NCBI GenBank assembly: GCA_017533005.1 | Contig: JAFXIQ010000006.1 | Span: 1-46,603, forward strand | From: Clostridia bacterium | GTDB taxonomy: Bacteria; Bacillota; Clostridia; Christensenellales; DTU072 | DNA length: 46,603 nucleotides | Direction: 5' to 3' | Shown: piece by piece, positions 1-9,469 of the stretch | Position numbering within the stretch: position 1 is the first letter of the stretch | Layout of the letters: each line of letters begins with the position of its first letter | Notes under the pieces: generated by a model | Seen by the model: only the letters and a program-made list of their open reading frames with translations | What the model was told of the DNA's origin: nothing | The model's database searches: none | Made by a program: the position numbers and the translations under genes

Positions 1-1
1 C

Positions 2-202
2 GTTGGCGGTGTTTACGATAACCGCTTGCTTGTAAAGCCTACGAAATCCGCAGTTGCATTGCTACCAAACGCACCGAGAGAACTGCCATACGAAGGTGCA
101 AAGGAGATGCTTCTTGTAGAAGATATCGAGGATGGAGTGCTTCTGAAAAAACTGTTTGAAGCTATGTACGAAGAACTTCCCGAACCGAAGAAAAAGAAAT
201 AA
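2..202 (+). CDS. TfoX/Sxy-like N-terminal domain protein (3' end only)
   Basis: The first 66 codons seen are the C-terminal part of an open frame entering from the left edge and ending at TAA 200-202. The residues run GGVYDNRLLVKPTKSA, then ELPYEGAKEMLLVEDIED, then LFEAMYEELPEPKKKK. This is the usual C-terminal half of short Firmicutes proteins made only of the TfoX N-terminal domain. TfoX/Sxy is a competence regulator in gamma-proteobacteria, but the stand-alone domain in Firmicutes has no settled role. The start and upstream context lie outside the window. The family call comes from remembered family patterns, not a search. Confidence 0.7.
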   Translation, partial: VGGVYDNRLLVKPTKSAVALLPNAPRELPYEGAKEMLLVEDIEDGVLLKKLFEAMYEELPEPKKKK

Positions 203-309
203 ACAAATTCCAATTTATCGAGTGGCTAATCTTTGTGGGAAGATTTTCAAAAGTGTAGCAGACTATACTTTCAAATGAAAGTCGTGTGTTTTACATAGCA
301 AAAAAAAGT

Positions 310-338
310 AAAGGATAGCAAAATTTTGCTATCCTTTT
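310..338. terminator. Bidirectional intrinsic terminator between convergent genes
   Basis: A 28-base perfect inverted repeat (GGATAGC arm, AAAATTTT centre, GCTATCC arm) is flanked by an A-run on the left and TTTT on the right. Read on plus it can end the TfoX-like gene; read on minus it can end the long operon whose last gene stops at 395. The remaining bases of 203-394 show no convincing gene. Confidence 0.8.
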
Positions 339-394
339 ATAATGTCTAAAAAATCCCTATGAGTGACGCACCTAAGCGCGTTTTTTATTTTGAA

Positions 395-1192
395 TTATTT
401 TTTATTCACAGTAACGTCTTCTAGTTTATGGTTAATACATATCGCTTTAACAGCTTTTACGCCGTTAATACAGTTAGCTTTAGCAGTATAACCTTGGCTA
501 GCAAGAATATTGCCAGTATTAGCTGCAGTTAAACGGAAACGGAATTTTTTTTCGTTATCACGATAAACTTCAAACGTTGCACGACCTACTACCGGAACGT
601 AATCTTCTTTTGTAGTATCGATAACTTCGGCTAGCTTGCAAGCATTGATAACAGCTTTTATACCAGCTTTACAGTTTGCTTTAGTGGTATAACCTTGCGA
701 ATGCCCTACTGTTTCTTTATTGCTAGACTTAACGCGGAAACGGAATTTGCCACCGTTATCTTTATAAATTTGAATGGTTCCCGGGCGCTTTGCATGTTCT
801 TCGCTGTATGTTGGCTCTTTAAAGTTACTCTCTAATCTCTTGGGGGTCTCGGGAGCTTTTTCTACTACTTTTTCCTTTTTCTTTTGTGCAACGGGTTTTA
901 TAACAACCGACGTAACTGTTTCTGTAGATTTTACAGGTGGTTTAACAATTACGTTAGGATTACCTACAGGCTCATCTTTCGATACGTTAATTGCATCCAC
1001 GTCTATATCGCTTATTTTTGCATAAGACGGGGTGCTTACTGTAGGTGTCTCTACTCTATTAGATTTTTTCTTTTTGGCATTCTTTGACCCAACAGCTATT
1101 ATTATAATAGCGACCAAAACTATTACTACACCTGCAATTACGTAATATAGATTATAGCCGGTTGTTAAAAATTCCTTGATTTGTTCTAACAT
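395..1192 (-). CDS. Membrane-anchored protein with two YegP (DUF1508) domains
   Basis: A 265-residue protein. Residues about 13-35 form one hydrophobic segment followed by a lysine-rich stretch (KNAKKKK), so it is probably anchored with a short N-terminal tail. Residues 40-135 are a low-complexity linker. Two copies of the YegP/DUF1508 domain follow at about 138-186 and 204-254, each with a IYKDN..KFRFR or VYRDN..KFRFR strand and a GYTxKANC helix. YegP domains are small alpha/beta units of unknown function, usually in soluble tandem form, so membrane tethering is unusual. A clear AAGGAGA Shine-Dalgarno (SD) precedes the ATG. It is the last gene of the typA operon, 33 bases after typA. Function unknown. 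Confidence 0.8.
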   Translation of the reverse strand: MLEQIKEFLTTGYNLYYVIAGVVIVLVAIIIIAVGSKNAKKKKSNRVETPTVSTPSYAKISDIDVDAINVSKDEPVGNPNVIVKPPVKSTETVTSVVIKPVAQKKKEKVVEKAPETPKRLESNFKEPTYSEEHAKRPGTIQIYKDNGGKFRFRVKSSNKETVGHSQGYTTKANCKAGIKAVINACKLAEVIDTTKEDYVPVVGRATFEVYRDNEKKFRFRLTAANTGNILASQGYTAKANCINGVKAVKAICINHKLEDVTVNKK

Positions 1193-1225
1193 ATTTATTT
1201 CTCCTTAAATACTGCTAGCTAAAAT

Positions 1226-3052
1226 TTAACTTCTTCTCTCTTTCATAATTATACGCATACGTTCTTCGTGAGAAAGTATGGTCTTGCGGATACGAAGCGA
1301 CTTGGGTGTGACTTCTAAAATTTCATCGGATTCTATGAATTCAATGCACTCTTCGAGTGAGAATTTTCTCGGGGTTTCTAGTCTAAGCGCTTCATCTGAG
1401 CCAGCTGCACGCATATTGGTTACGTGCTTCTTCTTACAAACGTTAACAACTATATCTTCTTGTTTGGGGCTATAGCCAACTACCATTCCAGCGTAAACAG
1501 GCGTGCCTGGGTCGATAAACATCGTACCACGACCTTGTGCGTTAAACAAACCGTACGTACAAGCTTCACCTGTTTCAAAAGCAACAAGTGCGCCGTAAGG
1601 TCTCTTAGGCATAACGCCTTTCATCGGCTCATAACGTTCGAAAATGCTGTTCATTATGCCTTCGCCACGAGTATCCGTTAAAAAGTCGCTTTGGTATCCT
1701 AGAAGTCCTCTCTCGGGGATTAGGAACTCGAGTTTAATACGACTATTGAATGGAGTCATGGTAACGAGTTCGCCTTGTCTTCTACCCATGTTTTCCATTA
1801 TTGTACCAACACAAGCATTAGGAACGTCTACAAAAAGTCTTTCGATAGGTTCACAAAGTACTCCATCAATCATTTTATTAATGACTTTAGGTTTTGATAC
1901 TTGGAACTCATAGCCTTCTCTTCTCATATTTTCAATAAGGATTGAAAGGTGAATTTCTCCCCTACCTGAAACTATAAACGAATCGGCTCTGTCTGAATCT
2001 TCGACTTTCAAAGAAACGTCTTTCAAAAGCTCTCTATATAGTCTAGCGCGCAAATGTCTAGACGTAACAAACTTACCTTCTTTACCTGCAAACGGGCTGT
2101 CGTTTACCGAGAAAATCATTTGTAGCGTAGGCTCGGATATTTGAACGAAATTAATGGGTTCTATTGCTGTAGGAGCACAAATCGTTTCGCCTATCGTAAC
2201 ATTTTCTAGACCTGCAAAACTTACGATATCGCCAACTTTTGCAGTTTCTACCGTCGTTCTTCCTAGCCCTGAAAATTGATAGATATTAGTTATCTTTCCT
2301 TTGTAGTGTTTGTTGCTATCGTGGTAGTCGCAAACTGCGACTTCTGTATTAACGCGCATTGCACCCCTTTCTATTCTACCAATCGCCATTCTACCAACGT
2401 ATTCGTTATAATCAATAGCAGATACAAGAACTTGTAGAGGCTCGTCTTCCTCGCCTTCCGGAGGGTCAATATGTTCGAGAATGGTATCAAATAAAGGTAC
2501 CATATTTTCACCGAATTTTGACGGAGTATACGACGCAATACCATCTCTACCAGAGCAGTAAATTATTGGGCTGTCGAGTTGTTCATCGGTAGCATTAAGG
2601 TCGATAAGTAGTTCATAGACTTCTTCTACGACTTCTGCAAGACGCGCATCTGGTTTATCAACTTTGTTGATGCAAATTATGACTTTATGATTCATTTCTA
2701 GTGCCTTTTGTAGAACGAATCTAGTTTGTGGCATAGGTCCTTCATATGAGTCTACCAACAAAACGACGCCATTAATCATTTTTAGAACACGTTCAACCTC
2801 GCCTGAGAAATCGGCGTGCCCAGGTGTGTCAACTATATTTATCTTAACACCTTTATAGGTGCAAGAAGTATTTTTTGCAAGAATTGTAATTCCCCTTTCT
2901 CTTTCTAGGGGATTGTTGTCCATAACACAGTCTTCTACGACTTGATTGTCACGGAATACGCCACCTTGTTTAAGCAAAGCATCTACAAGCGTTGTTTTGC
3001 CGTGGTCAACGTGGGCGATAATTGCTATATTTCTTAAGTCTTCTCTTAACAT
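1226..3052 (-). CDS. typA: Ribosome-associated GTPase TypA/BipA
   Basis: A translational GTPase that binds the ribosome and helps 50S assembly and stress or cold adaptation. The G1 loop HVDHGKTT lies near the N-terminus, followed by the switch segment [16 protein letters not shown] (G3) and NKVDKPDA (G4), then the EF-G-like domains and the BipA C-terminal domain ending in RIRKTIL. I start it at the ATG at 3052 ([12 protein letters not shown]), which gives 608 residues, the normal family length. An in-frame GTG at 3094 would overlap the upstream gene by 37 bases and add residues the family lacks. No strong SD is visible and the upstream stop is only 5 bases away, so translational coupling is likely. 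Confidence 0.95.
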   Translation of the reverse strand: MLREDLRNIAIIAHVDHGKTTLVDALLKQGGVFRDNQVVEDCVMDNNPLERERGITILAKNTSCTYKGVKINIVDTPGHADFSGEVERVLKMINGVVLLVDSYEGPMPQTRFVLQKALEMNHKVIICINKVDKPDARLAEVVEEVYELLIDLNATDEQLDSPIIYCSGRDGIASYTPSKFGENMVPLFDTILEHIDPPEGEEDEPLQVLVSAIDYNEYVGRMAIGRIERGAMRVNTEVAVCDYHDSNKHYKGKITNIYQFSGLGRTTVETAKVGDIVSFAGLENVTIGETICAPTAIEPINFVQISEPTLQMIFSVNDSPFAGKEGKFVTSRHLRARLYRELLKDVSLKVEDSDRADSFIVSGRGEIHLSILIENMRREGYEFQVSKPKVINKMIDGVLCEPIERLFVDVPNACVGTIMENMGRRQGELVTMTPFNSRIKLEFLIPERGLLGYQSDFLTDTRGEGIMNSIFERYEPMKGVMPKRPYGALVAFETGEACTYGLFNAQGRGTMFIDPGTPVYAGMVVGYSPKQEDIVVNVCKKKHVTNMRAAGSDEALRLETPRKFSLEECIEFIESDEILEVTPKSLRIRKTILSHEERMRIIMKERRS

Positions 3053-3057
3053 GTTAA

Positions 3058-3792
3058 TTAGGTATAAATCTTTATTGTTGTAAATTGTGAGCACTCGAAA
3101 ATTTCATACAATTCTTTGGGCTCAACAAATATTTGCTCATTTATTACAGCATAATTGCTAGGGCGCACTTTGTATTCCCATTCTTCGCCCGATGGGAAGT
3201 GAAACGCATGGTTACGCATTTGTCCTAGACTTAAAATCAACGGTTCATCATTGTATTCATCCGTAAATTCATAATACTCCACTTCCCTTTCTATCCCCTT
3301 ATAGGTATATCTAACGGGAGTAAAAGTTGTGAAATCAATGAAATATTCGCCGTTTTGATTTTTGAAATTAAATAGTTTTACACTATCAAGTTCTATTGCT
3401 TTAACGTCTTTCGTATACCACTCTGAAAATTGTCCGGAATTTTTATCTTTTTTTGCTAGAGCTACTACTCTAACTTTAAACTCCCCTCTCTTCCTAGCAA
3501 CCGTTAGGCTGTTAGAAGTAGTTTCAGTTTTATGAATAACGCCTTTTTCTACCGTGGCATACTCGTACTCAACGTAATATTTTTCTGCTCTCTTAATCGG
3601 AGTCCATTTGATAGTTATTGTATAATCGGGATTAGCTGTTATATCACTATCATCAATGCTAATTTGTGGTGTATCAAGCACGTAACTAGTCACACCAAAA
3701 TATATACCAACAGTTGCTCCACTCAAAATAATGAGTGAAGCAACTACGATAATTATTATAGCTTTTTTAGTTAGTTTAACAGCTTTAGCCAC
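3058..3792 (-). CDS. Membrane-anchored protein with a fibronectin-III-like domain
   Basis: A 244-residue protein starting at GTG, 2 bases after the upstream phosphofructokinase stop. Residues about 12-34 form a single hydrophobic helix after a lysine-rich N-terminus (KAVKLTKK), with no lipobox. Residues about 42-132 look like a fibronectin type III fold: an ITIKWTPIKRAEKYYVEYEY strand pair, a NSLTV turn, then FKVRVVALAK. The remainder is beta-rich and unrecognised. It is probably an extracellular anchored protein. It lies between pfk and typA in what looks like one transcript, but the neighbours do not reveal its role. Confidence 0.7.
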   Translation of the reverse strand: MAKAVKLTKKAIIIIVVASLIILSGATVGIYFGVTSYVLDTPQISIDDSDITANPDYTITIKWTPIKRAEKYYVEYEYATVEKGVIHKTETTSNSLTVARKRGEFKVRVVALAKKDKNSGQFSEWYTKDVKAIELDSVKLFNFKNQNGEYFIDFTTFTPVRYTYKGIEREVEYYEFTDEYNDEPLILSLGQMRNHAFHFPSGEEWEYKVRPSNYAVINEQIFVEPKELYEIFECSQFTTIKIYT

Positions 3793-3794
3793 AA

Positions 3795-5048
3795 TTATTT
3801 TCTACCAGCTTGAACTTTTTTAAGTTGTGCGAATCTGGGTAGACCATCTTCTAGAGGAGCTTTGCAATCGCCTTGAATTAAAGGTAGAGCGTACTTAACG
3901 AATTCATCGCTTAGCATCGTGCCATCGTCGATAATCCATTCTAGAGGAACTTTATTTTCGGTATTAGCAGCTAGTTCAACAGGCATTAGTTTGAACTTGC
4001 ATTGGTAGCTACCACTGCTCATATCTCTTTCAAAAACAACCATTTTATCGGTTTCGCCGTCACAAGCAGCTTTAACTGCAGTTTGGCCAGCCATGTAAGC
4101 TTCTTCAACGTCGGTCTTAGATGCTAGGTGTGCGCCACATCTTTGCATTAAGCTCAATTCAACGCCTCTGGTCTTAACACCATAGGTTTCATTAACAAGG
4201 TTAGCTAATTGAATTGCTAGACCACCAAGTTGAGTGTGTCCGAAACCGTCTTTTGCTTTTGCTGCAGAAAGTGTTTCAACGATGAAGTTTCCGTCTTTAT
4301 CTTGGATACCTTCAGAAACGCAAGCAATACATTTGCCGTTGTTAGCATCCATAACTCTCTTAACGTCAGCCATAAATTTATCAATTGAGAATGGAATTTC
4401 TGGAAGGTAAATTAGGTCTGCGCCTAGTCCTTTGTGGTTAGCAAGAGCTGCTGCTGCAGTCAACCAACCTGCGTGACGACCCATTAGTTCTACAACTGCA
4501 ACTTGACCTTTATCATAAACTTTTGCGTCAAGGTTTAGTTCCATAAGGGTTGTAGCAATATATTTTGCTGCTGAGCCGTATCCAGGACAGTGGTCTGTGC
4601 CGTATAGGTCGTTATCGATAGTCTTAGGAACGCCGATAATGTTGCATTCGTAACCAGCGCTAATCAAATATTTGCTGATTTTGTTGCAAGTATCCATGCT
4701 ATCGTTACCACCGTTATAGAAGAAGTAACGGATGTTGTATTTTTTGAAAACTTCAAGAATTCTCTTATAATCGGTATCGTCAACGCTTGCATCTTTTAGT
4801 TTATATCTTACTGAACCCAAAGCTGAAGAAGGTGTATACTTAAGAAGTTCAAGTTCCTTCATATCTTCTGCGCCCATATCGTAGAAATTCTCGTCGAGAA
4901 TACCTTTGATACCGTTTGCTGCGCCATAAACTGCCGTGATGTTAGGTTGCTTTAATGCTTCGATAAAAACGCCTGCTGCGCTAGCGTTAATAACTGAGGT
5001 AGGACCACCAGATTGTCCGAACATACATGCACCAACTAAATTTTTCAT
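3795..5048 (-). CDS. Diphosphate-type 6-phosphofructokinase (PFP family)
   Basis: Phosphorylates fructose 6-phosphate to fructose 1,6-bisphosphate in glycolysis. At 417 residues it is longer than the bacterial ATP enzyme. Two signature sites point to diphosphate as phosphoryl donor: YNGGNDSMDTC, where ATP enzymes have GGDGS, and VPKTIDND, where ATP enzymes have PGTIDND. The Asp in GGND and the Lys in PKTIDND are the residues known to block ATP and favour PPi. A PPi enzyme is reversible and saves ATP, common in anaerobes. A good SD (AAAGGAG) precedes the ATG. It lies 37 bases downstream of the ATP-type pfkA. The Asn replacing the first Asp of the GGDxS motif is noted separately. Confidence 0.9.
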   Translation of the reverse strand: MKNLVGACMFGQSGGPTSVINASAAGVFIEALKQPNITAVYGAANGIKGILDENFYDMGAEDMKELELLKYTPSSALGSVRYKLKDASVDDTDYKRILEVFKKYNIRYFFYNGGNDSMDTCNKISKYLISAGYECNIIGVPKTIDNDLYGTDHCPGYGSAAKYIATTLMELNLDAKVYDKGQVAVVELMGRHAGWLTAAAALANHKGLGADLIYLPEIPFSIDKFMADVKRVMDANNGKCIACVSEGIQDKDGNFIVETLSAAKAKDGFGHTQLGGLAIQLANLVNETYGVKTRGVELSLMQRCGAHLASKTDVEEAYMAGQTAVKAACDGETDKMVVFERDMSSGSYQCKFKLMPVELAANTENKVPLEWIIDDGTMLSDEFVKYALPLIQGDCKAPLEDGLPRFAQLKKVQAGRK

Positions 5049-5085
5049 AATGTGTATCTCCTTTAGTTAATTTATATTTTTGTTT

Positions 5086-6051
5086 TTAGAAAGATAATTT
5101 TGCTGCCATTTCATACATTTCCTTGTTGAAAATGCGTTTTTCTTTGAGAGCTTCGTCAACAGGCATGTCTATGATTGAATTTTTTTTGATGCCAACAACG
5201 CGAGCCCCACTCATATCATTTTTTAGTAATGTTACTGCTCTATCAGCACAACGAGCAGCGAACACTCTATCAGCCATACTAGGCGTGCCACCTCTTTGAA
5301 GGTAACCTAGTTTAACTGTCCTAATTGTAATTTTTACTCTATCTTGGATTTCTTTTTTGAGCTCTTCACAGCCACAAACGCCTTCTGCAAGCACGATTAT
5401 ATCCGAAACTTTACCCTTGATTATGTTCATATTCATTTTGTTGCAAATAGCGTCTATATCAAAGGAAAGTTCGGGAACGATGATGCTCTCTGCACCACCT
5501 GCAATACCACTGTACAATGCAATATCACCACAATGTCTACCCATAACTTCTATAACACAAGCTCTATCGTGAGAAGTCATAGTATCACGAATTTTATTAA
5601 GTGCATCTACAACGGTATTAACAGCCGTATCAAAACCTAACGTAAAATCAGTATAAGCCAAATCGTTATCAATCGTTCCGGGAATTCCTACACAAGTAAT
5701 TCCACATAACTTGTTAAGGTCGTTCATTCCTCTAAAGGAACCGTCCCCACCTATAACGATTAAACCTTCTATGCCATAAGCGTGCAATACTTCTGCGCCT
5801 TTTCTAATACCCTCTTCCGTGTTAAATTCGGGGCAACGTGCAGTTTTAAGTATTGTACCACCTTTATGAACGGTATCCGAAACTGAACGACTGTCCATTC
5901 TTGAGAGTCTACCCTTGATAAGTCCGTCGTATCCTCTTTCTATACCGTATACTTCCATATTCATGCTATTTGCGCATCTTACCACCGCACGAATAGCTGC
6001 ATTCATTCCCGGAGCGTCGCCACCACTTGTCAAGACTGCAATTTTTCTCAT
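5086..6051 (-). CDS. pfkA: ATP-dependent 6-phosphofructokinase
   Basis: A 321-residue protein, the normal length for bacterial ATP-PFK. The N-terminal nucleotide loop reads LTSGGDAPGMNAAIR, the ATP-site motif is VIGGDGSFRG, the catalytic segment is PGTIDNDLAYTD, and EVMGRHCGDIA and YLQRGGTPS also match the family. The Gly residues in GGDGS and PGTIDND are the ATP-specific forms, in contrast to the PPi-type paralog directly downstream. An AAGGAGA SD precedes the ATG. It begins 14 bases after the proA stop, so it is probably part of the same minus-strand transcript. Confidence 0.96.
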   Translation of the reverse strand: MRKIAVLTSGGDAPGMNAAIRAVVRCANSMNMEVYGIERGYDGLIKGRLSRMDSRSVSDTVHKGGTILKTARCPEFNTEEGIRKGAEVLHAYGIEGLIVIGGDGSFRGMNDLNKLCGITCVGIPGTIDNDLAYTDFTLGFDTAVNTVVDALNKIRDTMTSHDRACVIEVMGRHCGDIALYSGIAGGAESIIVPELSFDIDAICNKMNMNIIKGKVSDIIVLAEGVCGCEELKKEIQDRVKITIRTVKLGYLQRGGTPSMADRVFAARCADRAVTLLKNDMSGARVVGIKKNSIIDMPVDEALKEKRIFNKEMYEMAAKLSF

Positions 6052-6065
6052 ATCTGTCTCCTTAA

Positions 6066-7307
6066 TTACTTCCTTAGCTGTCCGTTACCTTTTACCACGT
6101 ACTTGACGGAAGTCAATTCTTTAAGTCCAATAGGTCCTCTTACATGAAGCTTTTGAGTACTAATACCCATTTCTGCGCCTAGCCCTAATTCAAAGCCATC
6201 GGTAAAACGTGTAGAAACATTAAAGTATACTGCACTACTATCAACTTCCTTGCCGAAACGCTCCATCTTTTCTTCGTCCGTAGTGATTATGCATTCACTA
6301 TGATGCGTTGAATACTTGTTTATATGTGCAATCGCTTCCGTAAGTCCGGTTACAACGTGAGCTTTTATAATCATATTGTCATATTCTTTATAAAGCTCTT
6401 CTTCATCAATTACACAAACGCCGTCGTAATAGTTTTTAGCGACTTCACTTACCCTAACTTCTACTCCGTTGTCTGCAAGCATCTTGCAGAGCATAGGAAG
6501 CGCGGTTTCAGCTATCTCGCTATCAACAAGAAGTGTTTCTAGTGCATTACAAGTAGACGGTCTATTCGTTTTTGCATTAAGGACAACACTTTTAGCGATT
6601 TCCATATCGGCATCAGGCGCTATATAAGCGTGGCAATTACCACCAGAAGAAGCTACTACGGGCATCGTTGCGTTATCAAGAACAACCTTTTTGAGCGCTT
6701 CGCCACCTCTGGGAATAACTACGTCGATAAACTTATCTTGCTTAAGCATATCAATTGTTGCTTGTCTATCGCTATCCGAAATAACTCCAACTAAATCAGC
6801 ACTAACACCATGCTCTTCTAGCGCGCTTTTAATGCAGTTTACGATAACTTCAACCGAATTTACCGACTCGCGACTTCCGCGAAGAATAACGCCGTTTCCG
6901 CTCTTTATACACAGCGCACTCGCATCAAGCGAAACGTTTGGTCTTGCTTCGAATATAATACCTATAACGCCAAGAGGCGCGCGAACTCTTTTTACTAGAA
7001 GCCCGTTTTGAAGTGTATATTCATCAACAATTTCGCCAACAGGGTCGGGAAGCGCGATAATCGCATCTAATCCTTCAGCCATTCCAAGAATACGGCTGTG
7101 ATTTAACGTAAGTCTATCAATGAAAGCTTCGTTTCTACCGTTTTCTTTTGCACGTATAACGTCTTTTTTGTTTGCAGAGATAATTTCTTCTTCTCTCTCA
7201 AGAAGTAAGGCTTTCGTACGAGTTAGTATAGCGTTTTTAACTTCGCTTGTAACTCCCGCAAACTTATTAGCCGTTTCTTTAGCTTTTCTGCAAATTTCCG
7301 TTACCAC
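6066..7307 (-). CDS. proA: Glutamate-5-semialdehyde dehydrogenase (gamma-glutamyl phosphate reductase)
   Basis: The second enzyme of proline synthesis from glutamate, using NADPH to reduce gamma-glutamyl phosphate. The 413-residue length is typical. Family landmarks include IFEARPNVSLDASALCIKSG, ILRGSRESVNS, and the catalytic cysteine in TNRPSTCNALETLLV; the C-terminus GPIGLKELTSVKYVV is characteristic. The start is GTG at 7307, 4 bases beyond the yebC stop, and its SD (GAGGAC) lies inside the last yebC codons, so the two genes are translationally linked. proB (glutamate 5-kinase), the usual partner, is not in the window. Confidence 0.96.
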   Translation of the reverse strand: MVTEICRKAKETANKFAGVTSEVKNAILTRTKALLLEREEEIISANKKDVIRAKENGRNEAFIDRLTLNHSRILGMAEGLDAIIALPDPVGEIVDEYTLQNGLLVKRVRAPLGVIGIIFEARPNVSLDASALCIKSGNGVILRGSRESVNSVEVIVNCIKSALEEHGVSADLVGVISDSDRQATIDMLKQDKFIDVVIPRGGEALKKVVLDNATMPVVASSGGNCHAYIAPDADMEIAKSVVLNAKTNRPSTCNALETLLVDSEIAETALPMLCKMLADNGVEVRVSEVAKNYYDGVCVIDEEELYKEYDNMIIKAHVVTGLTEAIAHINKYSTHHSECIITTDEEKMERFGKEVDSSAVYFNVSTRFTDGFELGLGAEMGISTQKLHVRGPIGLKELTSVKYVVKGNGQLRK

Positions 7308-7311
7308 TGTA

Positions 7312-8049
7312 TTAGTCCTCGTCCTCTATTTCAGGAAGAATTGCGTTATGATAAACGTTTTGAACGTCATCGTTTTCTTCTAGTAAAGAAATAAGTTTTT
7401 CAACGGTTGCAACGTGTTCGCCGGGGTCTACTTCGCTATCCGGTATCATGTCAACTTCTGCTGAAAGAACTACCACTCCTGCTTCACGGAATTTGTCTGC
7501 TATTGCATACATATCGTTAGGAGCCGTTGTGATTTCGTAAACGCCTTCTTCTTCAGAATTAATGTCTTCTGCGCCTGCGTCAAGAACAAGCATCATCATA
7601 TCGTCTTCTTCTAGTTGTCTTTCAGTTATAATGATACCTTTCTTTTTGAACATAAACGATACGCAACCGGTTTGTCCTAGTGCACCACCGTACTTATCGA
7701 AAAGGTGTCTAACTTCGCCAGCAGTTCTGTTACGATTATCGGTAAGAGTTTCTACGATAACTGCAACACCAGCTGCGCCGTATCCTTCATAAGTCATTTC
7801 TTCGTAGTTAACCGCACCTAGTTCACCGCTTGCCTTCTTGATTGAACGTTGAATATTGTCGTTAGGCATATTGTTTTGTTTTGCCTTTGCAATAACGTCA
7901 CGAAGTCTTGAGTTACTATTTGGGTCTGGACCGCCAGCTTTAACCGCAACAGCGATTTCCCTACCAATTTTCGTGAAGATGCTACCTCTAGCAGCATCAG
8001 CCTTGCCTTTTTTGTTCTTTATGTTGGCCCATTTGCTATGTCCTGACAT
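7312..8049 (-). CDS. yebC: YebC/PmpR/TACO1-family protein
   Basis: A 245-residue protein that opens with the signature [18 protein letters not shown] and contains [20 protein letters not shown]. The family has been described both as DNA-binding regulators and, more recently, as ribosome-associated factors easing translation of difficult sequences such as polyproline. An acidic C-terminus (EIEDED) and the three-domain length are normal. A strong AGGAGGA SD precedes the ATG. It sits 26 bases downstream of an rRNA methyltransferase and overlaps the control region of proA, in a run dominated by translation genes. Confidence 0.95.
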   Translation of the reverse strand: MSGHSKWANIKNKKGKADAARGSIFTKIGREIAVAVKAGGPDPNSNSRLRDVIAKAKQNNMPNDNIQRSIKKASGELGAVNYEEMTYEGYGAAGVAVIVETLTDNRNRTAGEVRHLFDKYGGALGQTGCVSFMFKKKGIIITERQLEEDDMMMLVLDAGAEDINSEEEGVYEITTAPNDMYAIADKFREAGVVVLSAEVDMIPDSEVDPGEHVATVEKLISLLEENDDVQNVYHNAILPEIEDED

Positions 8050-8075
8050 AAATCCTCCTATGTGCGCGCTTTGCG

Positions 8076-8828
8076 CTAAATATTTTTGTTGTTAATTAGG
8101 GCAGAAAGTGCAATACTAGCACTTACGCCTGCATTTAAGCTCTCCATATTTCTGCCGGGCATAGGTATGGAAAGCACCTTCGTTGCAATACTCGCGATTT
8201 CATCACTAATACCGTGAGCTTCATTGCCGACAACGATTGCAGACTTATTTGAAATTCTATGTTCATAGACGTTCTCACCCATCATATCAAGTGTGAGAAC
8301 GTCATAGCCGTAGAGTAGCTCTTTAACTTCAGCCCTAGTACAATTAATTACGTTGACGTGGAAAATTCCACCCATGGTAGAACGTACGACTTTAGGCGAA
8401 AAAACGTCTGCACTTTCAACACAAACTACGTCTTTTACACCCATAGCTGTAGCAGTCCTTATAATCGTACCAATGTTTCCGGAATCGGTAACCCCGTCAA
8501 GAACCATAACGACGTTCCCCGAAATTGCTTCAGCACTAGGAATATCGCATAAGGCTAATATTCCCGAAGGCGTTACGGTATCACATATAGAATCAAAAAT
8601 GCTATCTTTTACGACGGTGATCTCGCCCCCCTTACTCTCGGCTATTTCTAAAAACTTATCCAACTCGCTCTCTTTTATAAAAAATTCGCGCGCGTAAGAA
8701 ATAGGCATATCTTTTACGATATTGCCTCCTTCTACGACAAATAAGCGATTGTTTAATCTCGCTTTTTTGTTGCTCAAGCTACGAATTAGCTTGATTTGTG
8801 AATTTTGAGTTGAGCTAATTGTCTTCAC
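8076..8828 (-). CDS. SpoU/TrmH-family RNA 2'-O-methyltransferase
   Basis: A 250-residue SPOUT methyltransferase that uses S-adenosylmethionine to methylate a ribose in RNA, probably 23S rRNA. The N-terminal substrate-binding region carries [16 protein letters not shown]. The three SpoU motifs follow: [28 protein letters not shown], and [19 protein letters not shown] with the knot. A TrmH-type gene next to infC-rpmI-rplT also occurs in Bacillus (ysgA), supporting orthology, but the target nucleotide cannot be read. The start is GTG at 8828. No SD is visible, and the start lies just after the hairpin that follows rplT. Confidence 0.9.
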   Translation of the reverse strand: MKTISSTQNSQIKLIRSLSNKKARLNNRLFVVEGGNIVKDMPISYAREFFIKESELDKFLEIAESKGGEITVVKDSIFDSICDTVTPSGILALCDIPSAEAISGNVVMVLDGVTDSGNIGTIIRTATAMGVKDVVCVESADVFSPKVVRSTMGGIFHVNVINCTRAEVKELLYGYDVLTLDMMGENVYEHRISNKSAIVVGNEAHGISDEIASIATKVLSIPMPGRNMESLNAGVSASIALSALINNKNI

Positions 8829-8840
8829 TAATATTATTAT

Positions 8841-8868
8841 TAGAGCCCCCGATTTACGAAGGCTCTAA
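8841..8868 (-). terminator. Hairpin between rplT and the RNA methyltransferase, weak terminator or partial attenuator
   Basis: The arms TTAGAGCC and GGGCTCTAA enclose about a dozen bases on the minus strand, 14 bases past the rplT stop. The following stretch (TAATAATAAT) is AT-rich but not a proper U-run, so termination is probably partial and the downstream genes may be co-expressed with infC-rpmI-rplT at a reduced level. Confidence 0.5.
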
Positions 8869-8882
8869 GTTTTTCTCTCAAA

Positions 8883-9239
8883 TTACTTTGCAAGTGCTGC
8901 TTTAGCTTGTTCACAAAGAGCTGTGAATGCTGCTGCATCGTTTACAGCAAGGTCAGCAAGAACTTTACGGTTTAGGTCGATTCCTGCTACTTTTAGACCA
9001 TGCATTAGGCGTGAGTAAGAAATATCATTCATTCTAGCTGCTGCGTTGATACGTGCAATCCATAGTTGACGGAAATCTCTCTTCTTAAGTCTTCTGCCAA
9101 CGTATGCATATTGCATAGATTTCATGACAGCTTGTCTAGCTACTCTATAAAGTTTACTTTTTGCTCCAAAGTAACCTTTGGCGCGTTGCATTATTTTTCT
9201 ACGCTTTTTAACTGCGTTAACTGCTCTTTTAATTCTCAT
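8883..9239 (-). CDS. rplT: 50S ribosomal protein L20
   Basis: 118 residues with the full L20 pattern: [16 protein letters not shown], the [13 protein letters not shown] segment, [26 protein letters not shown] and a closing helix. L20 binds 23S rRNA early in 50S assembly. In Firmicutes it represses its own operon through the infC leader, which fits the terminator-bearing leader seen at 9995-10133. An AAGGAGA SD precedes the ATG. It lies 16 bases after rpmI. Confidence 0.98.
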   Translation of the reverse strand: MRIKRAVNAVKKRRKIMQRAKGYFGAKSKLYRVARQAVMKSMQYAYVGRRLKKRDFRQLWIARINAAARMNDISYSRLMHGLKVAGIDLNRKVLADLAVNDAAAFTALCEQAKAALAK

Positions 9240-9255
9240 GGCTGTATCTCCTTAA

Positions 9256-9456
9256 TTACTTTTGGCCGTAAATCATTGTTGCGACTGTCTTTTCTTGTGT
9301 CTTATCTACGTAACCACCTTGACGAAGATGTCTGGTACGTTTTGTGGGCTTCTTGTTAAGAATGTGGTTCTTATTTTGTTTAGCTCTTTTAATAAGACCG
9401 TTTGCTGTAAATCTGAAACGCTTTTTTGAAGCGCTATGCGTTTTCATTTTAGGCAT
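9256..9456 (-). CDS. rpmI: 50S ribosomal protein L35
   Basis: 66 residues, very basic, starting [20 protein letters not shown] and containing [23 protein letters not shown], which is diagnostic of L35. It lies between infC (13 bases upstream) and rplT (16 bases downstream), the conserved gene order. An AAGGAGA SD precedes the ATG. Confidence 0.98.
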   Translation of the reverse strand: MPKMKTHSASKKRFRFTANGLIKRAKQNKNHILNKKPTKRTRHLRQGGYVDKTQEKTVATMIYGQK

Positions 9457-9469
9457 TGTATTTATCTCC

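Noticed and set aside
13-213. Serine/phenylalanine-rich frame on the minus strand at the left edge
   Set aside because: It is antisense to a clear TfoX-like C-terminus and has no SD or homology.
3053-3094. GTG at 3094 as the typA start
   Set aside because: It overlaps the preceding gene by 37 bases and adds residues not found in TypA; the ATG at 3052 gives the family N-terminus.
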